A stretch of DNA of 64,000 nt from Komagataella phaffii GS115 (Eukaryota; Ascomycota; Pichiomycetes; Pichiales; Pichiaceae): the NCBI RefSeq assembly GCF_000027005.1, contig NC_012964.1, positions 434,001 through 498,000 of the forward strand. Direction: 5' to 3'. The notes beneath the pieces are model-generated. The model ran no database searches. It worked only from the letters and a program-made list of their open reading frames with translations, and was not told where the DNA came from. Shown one piece after another: positions 18,768 to 28,567 of this stretch; the stretch's first letter is position 1; the number at the start of each line of letters is the position of its first letter. The position numbers and the translations under genes were made by a program.

Positions 18768-20573
18768 TTAGCCTTGATCTCTTCTCTTTTTGGAAAGGTT
18801 GGCTATTGGAATGCTCAGCACTCTTGATGGCCTCAAACTTTGCGAAAAAGAGTTGGTTGTAGTCGGTGATACCAGCATTCTCTCGTCCATCTGCTCTAAA
18901 GAATGATTTTTATGTTTGTAAAGTGTATCAATTTTCAGATTGAGTTTACGTCTTGCTTCAACCTGTTCGGGTACGTTCAGTTCTGTTTCTGGATGAGTTG
19001 CATCTTCGTAATAATTGTCCAAAGTAACCAAATCTTTGTCTGCAGGTACTTGGGTAAATTCTTCTTCTTCTTCCTCATCGGAATTGTAACCTTCACTTAT
19101 TGACTCAAATGAGTGAGTTGAGATGTTGGGATTGAATAGAAAAGTCGCCTTTGCATTATCATGCTCTGATGGAGAATTCATTGATGGAGTGCGTCTATGT
19201 CGTGGTTCTGTATGTGTCAGTTTGTGGAATGCATTGGATATGGATTGTGACCTCAGCTTTCTTAAACTTGAATGGGAAGTCTTCAGCGATAGGTTGGACA
19301 AGTTGGAATTGGATCTTACCCGTCGACTCTTAGACGTTGGAGATAACTTTTCGACAGATATTTGATTGTGGTTATTATTACTTTCGTTCACGGTATTCTT
19401 TATGATAGGCATCAGGTTCGATATCTTTTCCTTGGGGGTCATCGGAGATTCAACTGTACGCCTTGCTCTAGGTCCAGCCTGGATCGTGGAGCTTGAATTG
19501 GAAAGTGAATTTGCGGATCCTGTGTTGATTAGCAAATATGGCGTAGCCTGTTTCTTTTCATTAATTGGTTTGATAATTGGTAGCATTTTCGACTGTGTTT
19601 CTCCCAAATCAGAGTAGGATCCGGACCCTACCTTGTACAAGGAAGTAAATGATTGCGTTCGCTTGAAGTCATCACCGTTATGAAACGATGGGACAGATAT
19701 CTGTTTCTCCAGTCTTGAAACGGGACGTTCACCTCTTGCTGACTTAGTCTCGGTGCTGGTAGCAGATGAATTCAATGTGGTCTGCGATGATGATGAGAAC
19801 TTTCTTGCCGTGGTAACAGAGGGAAGATGAGGAAGAGTTGATTTTGATTGGGGGGATTCCGGCTTGGTTGCTGAAGGTCTCTGAATGATAAAATTTGATA
19901 ATGATGGGGAGGCCAGAGATTCTTCTGAAATCTTAGAGGGGAACGGCGGCAAGGTTGGAGCGTTTTCCTTCAAATGTTCCAACTGCTTCTGGATTTCAAA
20001 TGAAAAGCAAACATCAAGCGGTGTGTACCCATCGGCATTCTTCAAACCCATATCGGCATTATAAAATGAAAGAGATTGTATACAAGACAAATGGCCGAAA
20101 ATTGATGCTAAGTGTAATGGGCAGTTACCGTTCTTATCCTGAACATTGATAGAGGCATGCAAATCCAGCAGAAGTTGCAAGCATGAAGTGTTGCCTTTGG
20201 CAGCTGCAATATGAAGGGGTGTTTGGTCATCAATGTCACGGTTATCAATACAATTGGGAAGATGTTGTAATAATAAATGCAGAGTTTGTTCATGGTTGTT
20301 CATAGCTGCCAAATGAAGACAGGTCTCGTTTTTGAAAGTGACCAAAACTTCCTCACTATCATAGCTGTACTCATACTCATGGTATTTTTCCTTGCCCTTG
20401 AGGAGCTTTGTAGCTATAAGGTAATTTCCATGATATGAGGCATAGTGCAAATTGCTCCACCCATTGGCAGGATCTATGTTGTCCAACAAATCCGGGAATT
20501 TTTTTAGGATGCGAGTCACCAAAAACTCGTTTCCCTCTTTGACGGCATTCCGCAGCCTCTCTTTGGGTTCCAT
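18768..20573 (-). CDS. AVO2: Avo2, ankyrin-repeat TORC2 subunit
   Basis: A 601-residue protein with ankyrin repeats over about residues 5-200, followed by a long Ser/Thr-rich tail. The opening (KERLRNAVKEGNEFLVTRIL and NGWSNLHYASYHGNYLIATK) closely matches yeast Avo2, a peripheral subunit of TOR complex 2 at the plasma membrane. The tail contains many RRxS/T and SP/TP sites, suggesting phosphorylation. The ATG at 20573 is used (an in-frame TTG lies just upstream). AVO2 lies next to UBX4 in S. cerevisiae (YMR068W/YMR067C); here a Cld1-family gene lies between them. Confidence 0.9.
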   Translation of the reverse strand: MEPKERLRNAVKEGNEFLVTRILKKFPDLLDNIDPANGWSNLHYASYHGNYLIATKLLKGKEKYHEYEYSYDSEEVLVTFKNETCLHLAAMNNHEQTLHLLLQHLPNCIDNRDIDDQTPLHIAAAKGNTSCLQLLLDLHASINVQDKNGNCPLHLASIFGHLSCIQSLSFYNADMGLKNADGYTPLDVCFSFEIQKQLEHLKENAPTLPPFPSKISEESLASPSLSNFIIQRPSATKPESPQSKSTLPHLPSVTTARKFSSSSQTTLNSSATSTETKSARGERPVSRLEKQISVPSFHNGDDFKRTQSFTSLYKVGSGSYSDLGETQSKMLPIIKPINEKKQATPYLLINTGSANSLSNSSSTIQAGPRARRTVESPMTPKEKISNLMPIIKNTVNESNNNHNQISVEKLSPTSKSRRVRSNSNLSNLSLKTSHSSLRKLRSQSISNAFHKLTHTEPRHRRTPSMNSPSEHDNAKATFLFNPNISTHSFESISEGYNSDEEEEEEFTQVPADKDLVTLDNYYEDATHPETELNVPEQVEARRKLNLKIDTLYKHKNHSLEQMDERMLVSPTTTNSFSQSLRPSRVLSIPIANLSKKRRDQG

Positions 20574-20731
20574 CAACAGAGTAATTGGGATGTGAATTCG
20601 TGTTTCCCACTTAATCAGATTAAGTTTAAAGGTGGTAGAACATCAGGGATAAGGTTGGATGTTAAATGTCGCGAAGAATGATCTGCAGTACTTATGACTT
20701 ATCAATTTTACTCTATATTAACGGCTAAACC

Positions 20732-22021
20732 TCACCAACCTACAAATTTTCTGACACTTTGGTTAAAGTCGGTAGGATTGTCTAAATAAACATGATGACC
20801 GGCTCCATCGATTATACGGAACTTGGCTGACTTCTCTCCTTGACTGTTGATCTCACTAACACATTGTCGGCCTGCCTTCTTGGACATCCAGTCATTTTCC
20901 CCATATAACCATAGAGTTGGGATGGTAATGTTTCCTGGAAGTCTGTCCAATAATGGCAACCTCGCCCAGGCTCCCGGAGCTAGCAAAACTGTCAAAGAAT
21001 ATTCACCTGATCCCTTTGCCACAAACGTGTTGTAGGAGTAACGGTGAATGTCCATCAACTCCTGAGGGTCCTCAATGGCTCCGAATCTGGAAAATGTCCA
21101 CAGAGAAACAAGTTTAGGCCCAAATGGTGCCGCCGCTCTCACTATGGAGAACACTGAACAATGGTTTTCCCACATTTTGACGAGAAATTTGCGTAATTGA
21201 GGCCTCGTTCTTGCCTGTTGCATTCTCTCATCGTTGTTACGGGACTCCGTTGATGCAATAGAGGCGCTATCCGATACATTTTGATGGTGTTGTTGCGACT
21301 GCTCTTGAGATTGCAACAATTCTTCTTCTATATTGGGACTTGATTTTCTGGCAATGTCTTGAGCTTGGACTGCTGGAGGCCTGTTAATTTCAGTCAGACT
21401 CATTTCACTGCGTTCAATACCAACTGGGGAAACAAGTATTAACTTTTCCACAGCATCTTTATATTTCAACGAATAACAACTGGATAGATATCCACCCAAA
21501 GAATGTCCTACCAAAACAAATCGGTCGATGTTTCGTTCTTTCCTCCAAGCTTCCATCGAATCAACGAAAAAGTCCTCTGCTTTATGGATATCCTCCTCCT
21601 TTGTAACGTCCAAACTGGGAAATTTTGGTCTTGAAGATAAGCCGTAGCCTAACAGATCCAGGGCATGGATCTTGACCCCAGGTATCAAGGATAAGCCATT
21701 GAAGTTTCGATAGAAAAAACCTAACGCTGCTCCAAAACCATGTACAATGACCAGATGCCTTTCTTCTGGAGCTTTCTGCTTGTTTTCAATGTACAACTCG
21801 TGTATCTTGTTGCCTTTTGCATCCACGGGAACATCCAGTGTTTTTGCTTCTCTTACACCATCTGAGTCTGGGAAGAATGGCAAATAGGACAGAACTCTTG
21901 CTTCATAATCAGCGAGGCTTTTCCTTTCGAACCACTGCTTGAAGGACTCTTTGTAGGATAATTCAGTCACCATAGGGTATAGAGGTTTAAGTCGAGATCC
22001 GGCTCTTACGGCTTGGGACAT
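20732..22021 (-). CDS. Alpha/beta hydrolase of the Cld1/Ict1/Ecm18 (ABHD4/5) family
   Basis: A 429-residue lipid acyl hydrolase or acyltransferase. Visible motifs: oxyanion-side HGFG (94-97), nucleophile elbow GHSLGG (172-177, Ser174), an acid candidate in LWLYGENDWM, and HHVYLD (409-414) combining the catalytic histidine with the HX4D element of this family. S. cerevisiae has three paralogs: Cld1 (mitochondrial cardiolipin deacylase), Ict1 and Ecm18. A Gln/Ser-rich insert at about 225-270 sits in the cap region. No clear mitochondrial presequence is seen, so assignment to Cld1 specifically is open. Confidence 0.85.
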   Translation of the reverse strand: MSQAVRAGSRLKPLYPMVTELSYKESFKQWFERKSLADYEARVLSYLPFFPDSDGVREAKTLDVPVDAKGNKIHELYIENKQKAPEERHLVIVHGFGAALGFFYRNFNGLSLIPGVKIHALDLLGYGLSSRPKFPSLDVTKEEDIHKAEDFFVDSMEAWRKERNIDRFVLVGHSLGGYLSSCYSLKYKDAVEKLILVSPVGIERSEMSLTEINRPPAVQAQDIARKSSPNIEEELLQSQEQSQQHHQNVSDSASIASTESRNNDERMQQARTRPQLRKFLVKMWENHCSVFSIVRAAAPFGPKLVSLWTFSRFGAIEDPQELMDIHRYSYNTFVAKGSGEYSLTVLLAPGAWARLPLLDRLPGNITIPTLWLYGENDWMSKKAGRQCVSEINSQGEKSAKFRIIDGAGHHVYLDNPTDFNQSVRKFVGW

Positions 22022-22145
22022 TAACTGTGCCTCTCGCCTGCGGAATTCACAGCTTATTATATACTATCTAGCTTATCGCGCATTATCCATCCGTAATCTA
22101 ATCGCCACTGAAAAACGTTTGGGTAAAGAGGTTAGAGTTCCGGAC

Positions 22146-23477
22146 ATGTCGCTCAATGTTACCTATCAATTACGCTCATTTCGGGTCAAGACCACTCCAG
22201 GGACGATTCTCAACGAGGTCTTGACTAATGCATGCGATCATTTCGATCTGGATGCCAGTTCATATCAATTATATCATGGAACTAGGCTCCTAGATCTGTC
22301 ACTTCCTGTTCGCTTGACTGGGCTTGCTCAGGGTGCCAAATTAGAATTGAAGGTGGGCAAAGCTGTAGGCAACGTTACATTACGATTCAGTATTGTCGGA
22401 AGGACGTTGAATGTTGATCCAAAGTCTTTGGTGCTCACAGTCAAGTCATCAAATACCATTAGAAGTGTGCTCGTTTTGTTGGGCAAGAACATTGGATTAG
22501 ATTTGTCGAGTGAAAACTTTACGATTCAAAGTTTCAGTTTGAGAATATCCCCCGGACCTGATTTTGATAAGCCATTGAGCTCGTTGGGTTTATCAAGCGG
22601 CAATTCTGTGATGCGTCTGGTGTTTGAGGCTCAGGGTCCAACCACTAAGAGTGAAAAGAAAGTATCTTCTCCTTCATCCTCAGCTCTTCCAACCTCTGCA
22701 CCAGCTACTGAAACCCACCAAGACATCAAAGACACCCCTAATCATGATAGCACCGTTGTGAAAGACACAGCAGCTGGCGAAAAGTCAACCAAAGCACACA
22801 TATTTCAAGCTCAGGCGTTCAAACCATCTTCTAATCGTATCCACAGTTCCCAGGATGATGATGAGGTATATGAATTATCTGTTGACCAGGCTCTCAAATA
22901 TCAGGCAATACTTTCCAAACAAGCACACGCATCCCCTATGATGAGGAGACTTGCCGAAGAAAAAAAGAAAAATGCCAAAAAGATTGATAATTGTCATATC
23001 CGTATACGGTTTCCTGACCACAGCAATTTGGAACTCACAATTGATGCTTCCATTACATTGAAACAGCTTTGCTCTATCTTGACAACTGATTTTCTTTCAT
23101 TAAATGAGGAAGAAAAGAATGCGCAAAATGCGTTTAACCTCTATATACCTCATCCACATCAAATTCTCAACACGACGGCTAACATGAATAAAAGGCTTGA
23201 TTCTGATCTCAAATTTGGTCCAAGAATTTTATTATTGTATGAATCTGCCAACAAAGTTTCCAAGATCTCGTACCTGAAACCAGAATACTTGAAGGATGCT
23301 AAATCTATTGAAGATGCTCCTGATGTTTTACGAGACAGAGAAATTGAAATGGGGGTTGATTCTACTCCAGTGAGCCAGAGTCCCGTTTCTGCGGTTGATC
23401 AGAGTTCTTTTGAGTCTCCTACTAATTCATCTCTAAAAAAGAAAGTTCCCAAGTGGTTGAAGTTGGGCAAGAAGTGA
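22146..23477 (+). CDS. UBX4: Ubx4, UBX-domain Cdc48 adaptor (TUG/ASPL type)
   Basis: A 443-residue protein with an N-terminal TUG-type ubiquitin-like domain (about 1-75, MSLNVTYQLRSFRVKTTPG), a second ubiquitin-like segment (about 78-165), a low-complexity linker, a helix with MMRRLAEEKKKNAKK, and a UBX domain at about 281-371 (CHIRIRFPDHSNLELTI...). UBX proteins recruit Cdc48/p97. The ATG at 22146 is chosen; an upstream TTG is ignored. AVO2 and UBX4 are neighbours in S. cerevisiae as well. Confidence 0.88.
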   Translation: MSLNVTYQLRSFRVKTTPGTILNEVLTNACDHFDLDASSYQLYHGTRLLDLSLPVRLTGLAQGAKLELKVGKAVGNVTLRFSIVGRTLNVDPKSLVLTVKSSNTIRSVLVLLGKNIGLDLSSENFTIQSFSLRISPGPDFDKPLSSLGLSSGNSVMRLVFEAQGPTTKSEKKVSSPSSSALPTSAPATETHQDIKDTPNHDSTVVKDTAAGEKSTKAHIFQAQAFKPSSNRIHSSQDDDEVYELSVDQALKYQAILSKQAHASPMMRRLAEEKKKNAKKIDNCHIRIRFPDHSNLELTIDASITLKQLCSILTTDFLSLNEEEKNAQNAFNLYIPHPHQILNTTANMNKRLDSDLKFGPRILLLYESANKVSKISYLKPEYLKDAKSIEDAPDVLRDREIEMGVDSTPVSQSPVSAVDQSSFESPTNSSLKKKVPKWLKLGKK

Positions 23478-23587
23478 ACGGTTTTCACTTCCACATGATG
23501 ACGACGTACATTACCTAAACATATTTATATATCTTATCTCGCGATGCTTAATTTTTTTTTTTTGTTTGTAGACAGATTGACACTTTC

Positions 23588-25966
23588 ATGAACAGCGTTT
23601 GCCGAATACGTAGCTTTATCCCGGCTAGAAGTATAAGGACACGTGCTGTCAGGAATCCCTTGAAGAATTCAAAAGCCACGGAACGCCCACCCGTTCTCAA
23701 GACAAAGCCTGAGAACCTAAAACAGCTACGTTCAAAAAGACGAAATGCTCTGAAAAAGGACCCTAGTATTCCTTCATTCGTTAAACCTGCTGAGCAGATA
23801 AGAAGGGAGCTGACTGCCGAGTTTGACAGGTTGGGACAAGAGGTAGATGAGAATTTTATTAAAGGTGTAATCGAACAGTCGAAGGAAGATGAAATAAAAC
23901 TCAGAGAGAGTAACGGTGATCTCAGCATTCTAGACGAGAAAGACGATTTCCTCTCTTTGTTTGATAGAGTAATGGACCAATGTGCCCTGGAGTTATCTGA
24001 GAACGTTGACTTGCAGCAAGACGCATATCAATTGGATCCAAACGCAACTTTGGAGGATAGCGTGTTCAAGTTAGCGGAGGACTTTGAAACTATTGTCAAA
24101 GCCTCGCAAAGCTCACTTCCATTATTTGTATCCATATTGAAAATCCTAAGCATTAATAGCAAAAGAAATCTCATCCCAATTGAACTGGCATCGAAAGCAT
24201 TTGAGCTTTCCACACAGATTTACGACCCCAAACACAGAACTAATCTCATATACTACTCAGGCAATCTTATATATTCGCATCCAAGAGTAAGAGCTGACCC
24301 TATAAATGAATCTCTTTACATGGAAGCTTTGCTTGAGCATAGGCAGTTTCTGAGATGCGAATATCTCTTCACCTCAAGATTAAACCAAACAGATGTCCAA
24401 GGCCAAAGGTTTTGGCTGGAGAATGGTATGAAGATGTACCTGAGATCATTCAAAGTATCCAAAGCTGAAGAATTGGCTGCAAAAGTTTTACAAGAGCACA
24501 TGTATCTTCATCCTAGTGTTATTGTACAGTTTATTGATGTCTTTTCCCGCTTGGAGCAATATGGCCAAGTTCTGAAATGGACAAACACATTGAACACAAT
24601 CAGAAAATCGTTTGGCAAAGGTGCAGGAGTAGTGAAGACTGTCAATCCATTGGATTTGGGTTTAGTTGATGATGCGAATATTATTATGAACTACTGGAAT
24701 CAGCGTGACCCAATAACTCACAATGATTTAAGAAAAGTGGCAGTTTCTTTGATAAATGCTGGATACTATGAACTTTTATTCAGAGTGATCGAAACATATG
24801 CATCTAGATATCCCACTACTTTGAAGCTGTTCAAGGGTGTAGTGGGTAAATGCAAATACTCAGTTGCCCAAGAACTAATAGAGTTAACTACAAAATTATC
24901 CGAACCTTTCATCAGGGATTCGTTAAGTAAAGCATTAGAGAAGAATTTGGAATTCCAAAAGAGAAATGCCAAACAAGCAATGATTCATGATACGCTACTG
25001 GGAAACATCAACATTGAGGGATTGAGAGATGGCACATCGAATAACCAAGAATATTTGACCGAGAAAGACTGCAATCGATTAATCAAGAGAATGCTGAGTT
25101 CCAATCGACCCAATTATCAACTAGTAGAGAACTTTATAGAGGAAATGATTAACTCGTACAAGTTGGAGAAGGCAGGGAAAAGTCATGGCTTTATACCTCC
25201 AATTAATGCTCACATATATGCCACATTGATAAAATATTTTGGAAAAGTCACTAATAGGAATATTGAAAAGCTGGAACTAGTCCTTCAGGAGTTAGAGTCC
25301 TTAGAAGTTCCAATGAATGCATATTGCGCAAACCAGATTATACTAGAATATACTGGCAGACGACGGTTTGAACGGGCTTTTGCATTCATTGATCAGGTGT
25401 TGAATTCTGATTTTCCAAGGACAAACAAACTTTATGAGACCATGTTACAGAGTCATAGGGATTTCGTAACCTTCAGTCACAAATATGGCCTGAACAAACG
25501 TCCTAATCATAACCAGCTTAGAAGAATATTTGTCGACTTTTATAATTCGGATAAAGGAGTCTCCTTTACAAAGCAAGTTGTGTCAATTATCAACTGTTTC
25601 ATCTACACTTCCGATTTCATTAGCTCTGTGGGTATGCTGCAACTATTTGGCTCGTTGAAAATGAAGCTAAATGCAAGGCAAGTTGACTTGCTACTCAAAA
25701 CGTTGATAAAGAATTTGGAGCTTTGTCCTCACTCGGATGATTTGGATACCTACGTTGAAAAATTAAAGCAGTTTACTACTTCCAATACTAAAGACTTGGA
25801 GTGGAAAGATGTTGCTACCATAATAATAGAGGCCTTCCAACTTAATCCCCTTTTGACCGAAAAGTCACAAGCTGCCTATGAGAAGGAGTTGGGTACTTTC
25901 CAGCATCTTTTATCCTTGGAGAGTCTTTCCATTGACGAAATAAGAGTTGATGGTTTCTGTATATAG
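23588..25966 (+). CDS. Mitochondrial PPR-like helical-repeat protein (SOV1 candidate)
   Basis: A 792-residue, mostly helical protein. The N-terminus (MNSVCRIRSFIPARSIRTR) is a strong mitochondrial presequence. Repeated helix pairs resembling degenerate pentatricopeptide repeats run through about 190-770, for example NAHIYATLIKYFGK and NAYCANQIILEYTGRRRFERAF. Such proteins bind mitochondrial mRNAs. In S. cerevisiae the gene beside UBX4 is SOV1 (YMR066W, about 900 aa), a VAR1 mRNA factor, so position favours SOV1; orientation relative to UBX4 differs. Other yeast PPR proteins (Rmd9, Ccm1) remain possible. Confidence 0.6.
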   Translation: MNSVCRIRSFIPARSIRTRAVRNPLKNSKATERPPVLKTKPENLKQLRSKRRNALKKDPSIPSFVKPAEQIRRELTAEFDRLGQEVDENFIKGVIEQSKEDEIKLRESNGDLSILDEKDDFLSLFDRVMDQCALELSENVDLQQDAYQLDPNATLEDSVFKLAEDFETIVKASQSSLPLFVSILKILSINSKRNLIPIELASKAFELSTQIYDPKHRTNLIYYSGNLIYSHPRVRADPINESLYMEALLEHRQFLRCEYLFTSRLNQTDVQGQRFWLENGMKMYLRSFKVSKAEELAAKVLQEHMYLHPSVIVQFIDVFSRLEQYGQVLKWTNTLNTIRKSFGKGAGVVKTVNPLDLGLVDDANIIMNYWNQRDPITHNDLRKVAVSLINAGYYELLFRVIETYASRYPTTLKLFKGVVGKCKYSVAQELIELTTKLSEPFIRDSLSKALEKNLEFQKRNAKQAMIHDTLLGNINIEGLRDGTSNNQEYLTEKDCNRLIKRMLSSNRPNYQLVENFIEEMINSYKLEKAGKSHGFIPPINAHIYATLIKYFGKVTNRNIEKLELVLQELESLEVPMNAYCANQIILEYTGRRRFERAFAFIDQVLNSDFPRTNKLYETMLQSHRDFVTFSHKYGLNKRPNHNQLRRIFVDFYNSDKGVSFTKQVVSIINCFIYTSDFISSVGMLQLFGSLKMKLNARQVDLLLKTLIKNLELCPHSDDLDTYVEKLKQFTTSNTKDLEWKDVATIIIEAFQLNPLLTEKSQAAYEKELGTFQHLLSLESLSIDEIRVDGFCI

Positions 25967-26073
25967 TAAATGTTATACCTACCATCCGACATCTAACCCC
26001 GATCCATTTTTTTTTTTTTTTCACGAATAGTTTATAGTAACATATCAATTATTTCAATATCACATTGCACACA

Positions 26074-28425
26074 ATGTACTCCATCAAGACCGTCAGGTCC
26101 GTTATTGGAACGACTGGATGGTTGAAACGGCCTTGTTTTGGATGCAATAGTGCCTCTATCCGAACAGCCGCGGATTTGGCAATGCTGAATAAGCTTAGAT
26201 CCAAGAAGAGGATTAATAGAAACCCTCTGCCAACTACAGTGGACCCTCAGAAGGGACAGCCCGAAACTGGCAATAAAGGTGTTCCTCCACACACACAGTC
26301 GAAAATAGCAAGCGAGCATAAAGTAGTAAGAAATGGAGTCAAGAAAGTTGAGGATAAATTTCAGAAGAAACCACATTCCAAGTCTCAGGGAAACTCAAGG
26401 TCTAGGAAGATATCCAAGGAAGAGGAAAAAGCTCTAAAAGAGATTTCCACCGAGTTCGAAACTCATAGAACAGAAGCATCAAAGTCAGCTTCGAAAAAGA
26501 AGCGGTCTCCAAATAAGCCAAAAACTGCAGTTGAAAGACCAAAGATCCCGTTAACGCTTCCTTCGTTCTTGACTGTCTCTAATCTAAGTACCATTTTGAG
26601 GGTTAGAAACGAGGACCTTCTGACCAAACTGAAGGAACTAGGATTTGAAAACATGACCTATAACTACATTCTAGACTCCGAAACTGCTGCATTAATTGCC
26701 GATGAGTATGGGTTTGAGGCTACTACAAATGACAATACCAGTGTGGACCTGTTTGAACAGCCAGAATGCACTGAGCAAAAACTTTTGGTTCCAAGAGCAC
26801 CTGTTGTAACTATAATGGGACATGTAGACCACGGCAAGACCACCATTCTGGACTATTTAAGAAAATCATCTATTGTCAACGGAGAGTTTGGTGGAATAAC
26901 CCAGCACATAGGAGCATTTTCAGTTAAGACTCCAAAGACAAAAAAGATGATCACATTCCTCGATACTCCAGGTCATGCTGCGTTTCTAAAAATGAGACAA
27001 AGAGGAGCTGATGTTACTGATATTGTGGTTCTGGTTGTGGCAGCTGACGATTCTGTGATGCCTCAGACTAAAGAAGCCATAAAGCATGCCAAAAACTCTG
27101 GAGTACCTATCATTGTTGCCATAAACAAGTGTGATAAGCCAGATGCGAACCCGGATAAAGTGGTTGCCGACTTGGCCGGTCATGATATCGATGTAGAAGA
27201 TTACGGCGGTGAAACTCAGGTTGTCCGAGTGTCTGGCAAGACAGGACTTGGTATGGAAGACTTAGAAGAGTCTATTATTACATTATCCGAAGTTCTTGAC
27301 CTGAAGGCTCAAGAATCAAAGACTCTTTGCGAAGGATGGGTGATCGAGTCCGAAATGAAAAAGGGACTTGGAAACACTGCCACATTCTTAGTCAGAAGGG
27401 GTGTTCTGGAGAGGGGCAAAATTATAGTGGCCGGTAATACTTGGTGCAAAGTGAAGATTATGAAAGATGAGCACGGAAAAGTTTTGAAGAAAGCTGGCCC
27501 TTCGACCCCAGTTGAAGTTATTGGCTGGAAAGATCTTCCGGAAGCCGGTCAGCTCGGTTTGGAGGCTAAGGATGAAGCTCTTGCTAAGAAAGTAATCTTG
27601 AACAGAATGGCAAGAGAGGAAAAGTTTAAAGAAGCCCAAGATATTGAAAAGATTAACGAAATGAGACAAAGCGAGTTGAGAGAAGCCAATAAAAGACAAA
27701 AAATAGAAGAGTTGGCCAAGAATGGCCTTTCGTTAGAAGACATTCGAAAACTAGACAGTGAGGAATACAAAGATCTTTTAGATGAAACTAAACAAGAATG
27801 TGAAATTGTTCCCTTTATCATTAGAGCTGATGTTAGCGGCTCCTCTGAAGCCATAGCTGAGAGTATCGATGGTCTAGGTAATGATGAAGTGAAAAGTAAA
27901 GTCTTGTACCAAGAGGTCGGTCCTCCTACTGAAACTGATATTGAAAGAGCTGAGACATCCGGAGCTATTATTTTTGCATTCAACCTTAAAACTCCTAAAG
28001 ACATCATTTTGAAAGCCGAAAGAAGGGGAGTGCATATAAAAAGTCATAACGTTATTTATCATTTGATTGAAGAAGTCACTCATGAGCTTCAATCCAGATT
28101 GAAGCCCGATATTAAAGTTGAGGTATTAGCTTCAGCTAAGGTTCGTGCTGTGTTTAGTATCACAGGAAAAAACAAGAAAGAGTTCAAAATTGCAGGTTGT
28201 AAAGTATCCCAAGGGATCATTAAAAGAAACTCTCAGATCCAAGTGACTAGAAATGGACAGATGATCTACAGGGGCCATATAGATGCTCTTAAACATGAAA
28301 GAGATGATGTCGCCGAGGTAAAGAAAGGAATGGATTGCGGTGTCAGCCTTGGAAGATGGCAGAACTTTGAGGAAGGTGATGATATTGAAGTCTATGAAGA
28401 GAAAGAAGTGCCCCGATACTTGTAA
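26074..28425 (+). CDS. IFM1: Mitochondrial translation initiation factor IF-2
   Basis: A 783-residue translational GTPase that brings initiator tRNA to the mitochondrial ribosome. The N-terminus is basic and presequence-like. G1 GHVDHGKT is at 249-256, G3 DTPGH at 297-301 and G4 NKCD at 351-354, followed by the IF-2 beta-barrel and C-terminal domains (for example SRLKPDIKVEVLASAKVRAV and GCKVSQGIIKRN). A long charged helix (about 505-560) links them. The ATG at 26074 is preferred over a TTG three codons upstream. A CTG codon encodes the leucine in TTILDYLRK, fitting the standard code. Confidence 0.94.
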   Translation: MYSIKTVRSVIGTTGWLKRPCFGCNSASIRTAADLAMLNKLRSKKRINRNPLPTTVDPQKGQPETGNKGVPPHTQSKIASEHKVVRNGVKKVEDKFQKKPHSKSQGNSRSRKISKEEEKALKEISTEFETHRTEASKSASKKKRSPNKPKTAVERPKIPLTLPSFLTVSNLSTILRVRNEDLLTKLKELGFENMTYNYILDSETAALIADEYGFEATTNDNTSVDLFEQPECTEQKLLVPRAPVVTIMGHVDHGKTTILDYLRKSSIVNGEFGGITQHIGAFSVKTPKTKKMITFLDTPGHAAFLKMRQRGADVTDIVVLVVAADDSVMPQTKEAIKHAKNSGVPIIVAINKCDKPDANPDKVVADLAGHDIDVEDYGGETQVVRVSGKTGLGMEDLEESIITLSEVLDLKAQESKTLCEGWVIESEMKKGLGNTATFLVRRGVLERGKIIVAGNTWCKVKIMKDEHGKVLKKAGPSTPVEVIGWKDLPEAGQLGLEAKDEALAKKVILNRMAREEKFKEAQDIEKINEMRQSELREANKRQKIEELAKNGLSLEDIRKLDSEEYKDLLDETKQECEIVPFIIRADVSGSSEAIAESIDGLGNDEVKSKVLYQEVGPPTETDIERAETSGAIIFAFNLKTPKDIILKAERRGVHIKSHNVIYHLIEEVTHELQSRLKPDIKVEVLASAKVRAVFSITGKNKKEFKIAGCKVSQGIIKRNSQIQVTRNGQMIYRGHIDALKHERDDVAEVKKGMDCGVSLGRWQNFEEGDDIEVYEEKEVPRYL

Positions 28426-28567
28426 ATAAATATGTATATAGACATTAAAGGAATTGATATAGAGTAAAAGCCTCAAGTAAATCCAAAAATAATGCCTAGT
28501 GTGTGGTCCCCTTCATGATATATGCACAGTTTTATTCATCTATCCAATACAAAACTCCTTTCTACTT

